From Caldisphaera lagunensis DSM 15908 (GTDB taxonomy: Archaea; Thermoproteota; Thermoprotei_A; Sulfolobales; Acidilobaceae), in NCBI RefSeq assembly GCF_000317795.1, contig NC_019791.1, positions 558,001 to 622,000 of the forward strand: a DNA stretch of 64,000 nucleotides, in the 5' to 3' direction. Position numbers and translations under genes: made by a program. Positions 63,262-64,000 of the stretch are shown here, in pieces. The notes below the pieces were generated by a model. That model was given only the letters and a program-made list of their open reading frames with translations. It did no database searches and was not told the origin of the DNA. Each line of letters opens with the position of its first letter. The stretch's first letter is position 1.

Positions 63262-64000
63262 CTCCTAAAATCCCTCCAGGTCTGATAACAACGATTGCAA
63301 GTAATGCAAAAAATGTTATAGCAAGACTAAGTCCAGAGATATAGACTTGTAAAAGCTCGTAGAATACGCCAAAAACTAAGCCACCAATTATTGTGCTTAA
63401 TGGGTTACCTAGCGCTCCTATTATAACTATTGTAAATGCTAATATAGTAATAAAATCACCCATGCTCGGATAAATGGTACCTAATATATAAGGTCCAATA
63501 GCCCCAGCCATTCCAGCTACTCCAAATCCATAGGCAAAAGTAATTAGAGTGACCCATCTTGGATTAATTCCAAAGCTTATTGCTTGCTCTTTATTTTGCA
63601 TAAGGGCTTTTGTTGCCTTACCTAGCATTGTTTTATTTAAGTATAAATATGTTATAGCTAGTATTATAACAGATAATGCTGATATGGCAAGATAGATTTT
63701 AGGGGTTCTAAATCCAAATAATGTAAAGGATCCTCCTAATAAGGCACTATTTGGTAAAGCATGATAATAATTTCCAAATATTAAAAAGGATATAGCTTCA
63801 ATTGCCAAAGAAAGTCCAAAGAATGCAGTAAAGGAATTCATTTCTGGATCATTGCTTGATTCTAATTTTGGTACAAAAGCAAAGTAAATTAATATTCCTA
63901 ACAAGAAAAATATTGGAAAAGCTATTACAAAGCTTAACCCTACCTTTATGCTATAGTAAATTAAAAAATAATATGCCATGTATGAACCTAACATTACAAT
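63242..64000 (-). CDS. livH: Branched-chain-type ABC permease (LivH), partial
   Basis: At least 252 residues; the 5' end lies beyond 64000. The visible start, IVMLGSYMAYYF, matches a point about 40-50 residues inside LivH, after the N-terminal helix, so the ATG at 63994 is probably not the true start. It has KATKALMQNKEQAISFGINPRWVTLITFAYGFG (EAA-like loop) and GALGNPLSTIIGGLVFGVFYELLQ. It forms the substrate channel with LivM. Confidence 0.87.
   Translation of the reverse strand: MVMLGSYMAYYFLIYYSIKVGLSFVIAFPIFFLLGILIYFAFVPKLESSNDPEMNSFTAFFGLSLAIEAISFLIFGNYYHALPNSALLGGSFTLFGFRTPKIYLAISALSVIILAITYLYLNKTMLGKATKALMQNKEQAISFGINPRWVTLITFAYGFGVAGMAGAIGPYILGTIYPSMGDFITILAFTIVIIGALGNPLSTIIGGLVFGVFYELLQVYISGLSLAITFFALLAIVVIRPGGILGGVQREV

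Overview
The window is strongly AT-rich, gene-dense DNA from a thermophilic crenarchaeon (Thermoproteota). The evidence is the ESCRT-III/Vps4 cell-division pair (cdvB, cdvC), a crenarchaeal-type single-stranded DNA-binding protein with a glycine/arginine and acidic tail, a mre11-rad50-nurA-herA repair cluster, a fused Alg14/Alg13-like glycosyltransferase, a methylthioadenosine phosphorylase with a C-terminal CSC motif, pyruvoyl decarboxylase, many TTG/GTG starts and leaderless promoters. A low-GC acidophile of the Caldisphaera/Acidilobus type fits, but that is an inference.

Layout. 1-4700: start of a flavin disulfide oxidoreductase (cut by the window edge), a candidate box C/D sRNA, PRPP synthetase facing a PyrE-like HTH regulator, the Alg14/13-like glycosyltransferase and an NSUN6-like m5C methyltransferase. 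4.7-12 kb: DsrE-like protein, an MFS exporter paired with an anchored surface protein, tRNA-Ala(CGC), TenA, cdvC-cdvB (no cdvA beside them) and an aldo/keto reductase. 12-17.6 kb: a GNAT acyltransferase/N-succinylamino-acid racemase pair, an SLC13-type permease, a Mut7-C protein, a CBS protein and a ParB/SerK-like protein. 17.7-23.4 kb: SSB, dihydroorotate dehydrogenase, a small CxxC protein, an MBL hydrolase, an RCK-type K+ channel with an odd selectivity filter and an archaeal STAND-like ATPase preceded by a tandem palindrome. 23.7-30.8 kb: a small ThermoDBP-like protein, then mre11, rad50, nurA and herA. 30.9-37.2 kb: the first of three large PKD-containing solute-binding proteins, a methyltransferase, a NifX-like protein, a MscS channel that seems to start at AUU, and about 1.2 kb without genes that holds a decayed IS200/IS605 (tnpB) remnant and several inverted repeats. 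37.2-44 kb: an EamA transporter, a mercury-resistance locus (ArsR-type regulator, the short TRASH protein MerH, MerA) and a hydantoinase/oxoprolinase pair. 44-54 kb: two more PKD-binding-protein paralogues, an AdoMet/arginine decarboxylase, thioredoxin, an unknown protein and a CoA-disulfide-reductase-like enzyme. 54-64 kb: MoaB, MTAP, a SIS-like protein, Pth2, a purine phosphoribosyltransferase, pyruvate kinase with a nucleotidyltransferase-like partner, and a branched-chain-type ABC transporter (livK, livGF, livMH) that runs off the right edge.

How genes work together. PRPP synthetase, dihydroorotate dehydrogenase, the PyrE-like regulator, MTAP and the purine phosphoribosyltransferase form a nucleotide and salvage theme. 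The decarboxylase (if AdoMetDC) makes the substrate whose by-product MTAP recycles to adenine. Mre11/Rad50/NurA/HerA resect DNA ends. The mer genes sense, carry and reduce Hg(II).

The most unusual points are the three PKD-fused binding proteins with patchwork near-identical DNA, the AUU start of mscS, the K+ channel filter, the duplicated palindrome covering a ribosome-binding site, the C/D sRNA candidate, the tnpB relic and the unpaired cdvBC. No CRISPR array, rRNA or intact transposon was seen.
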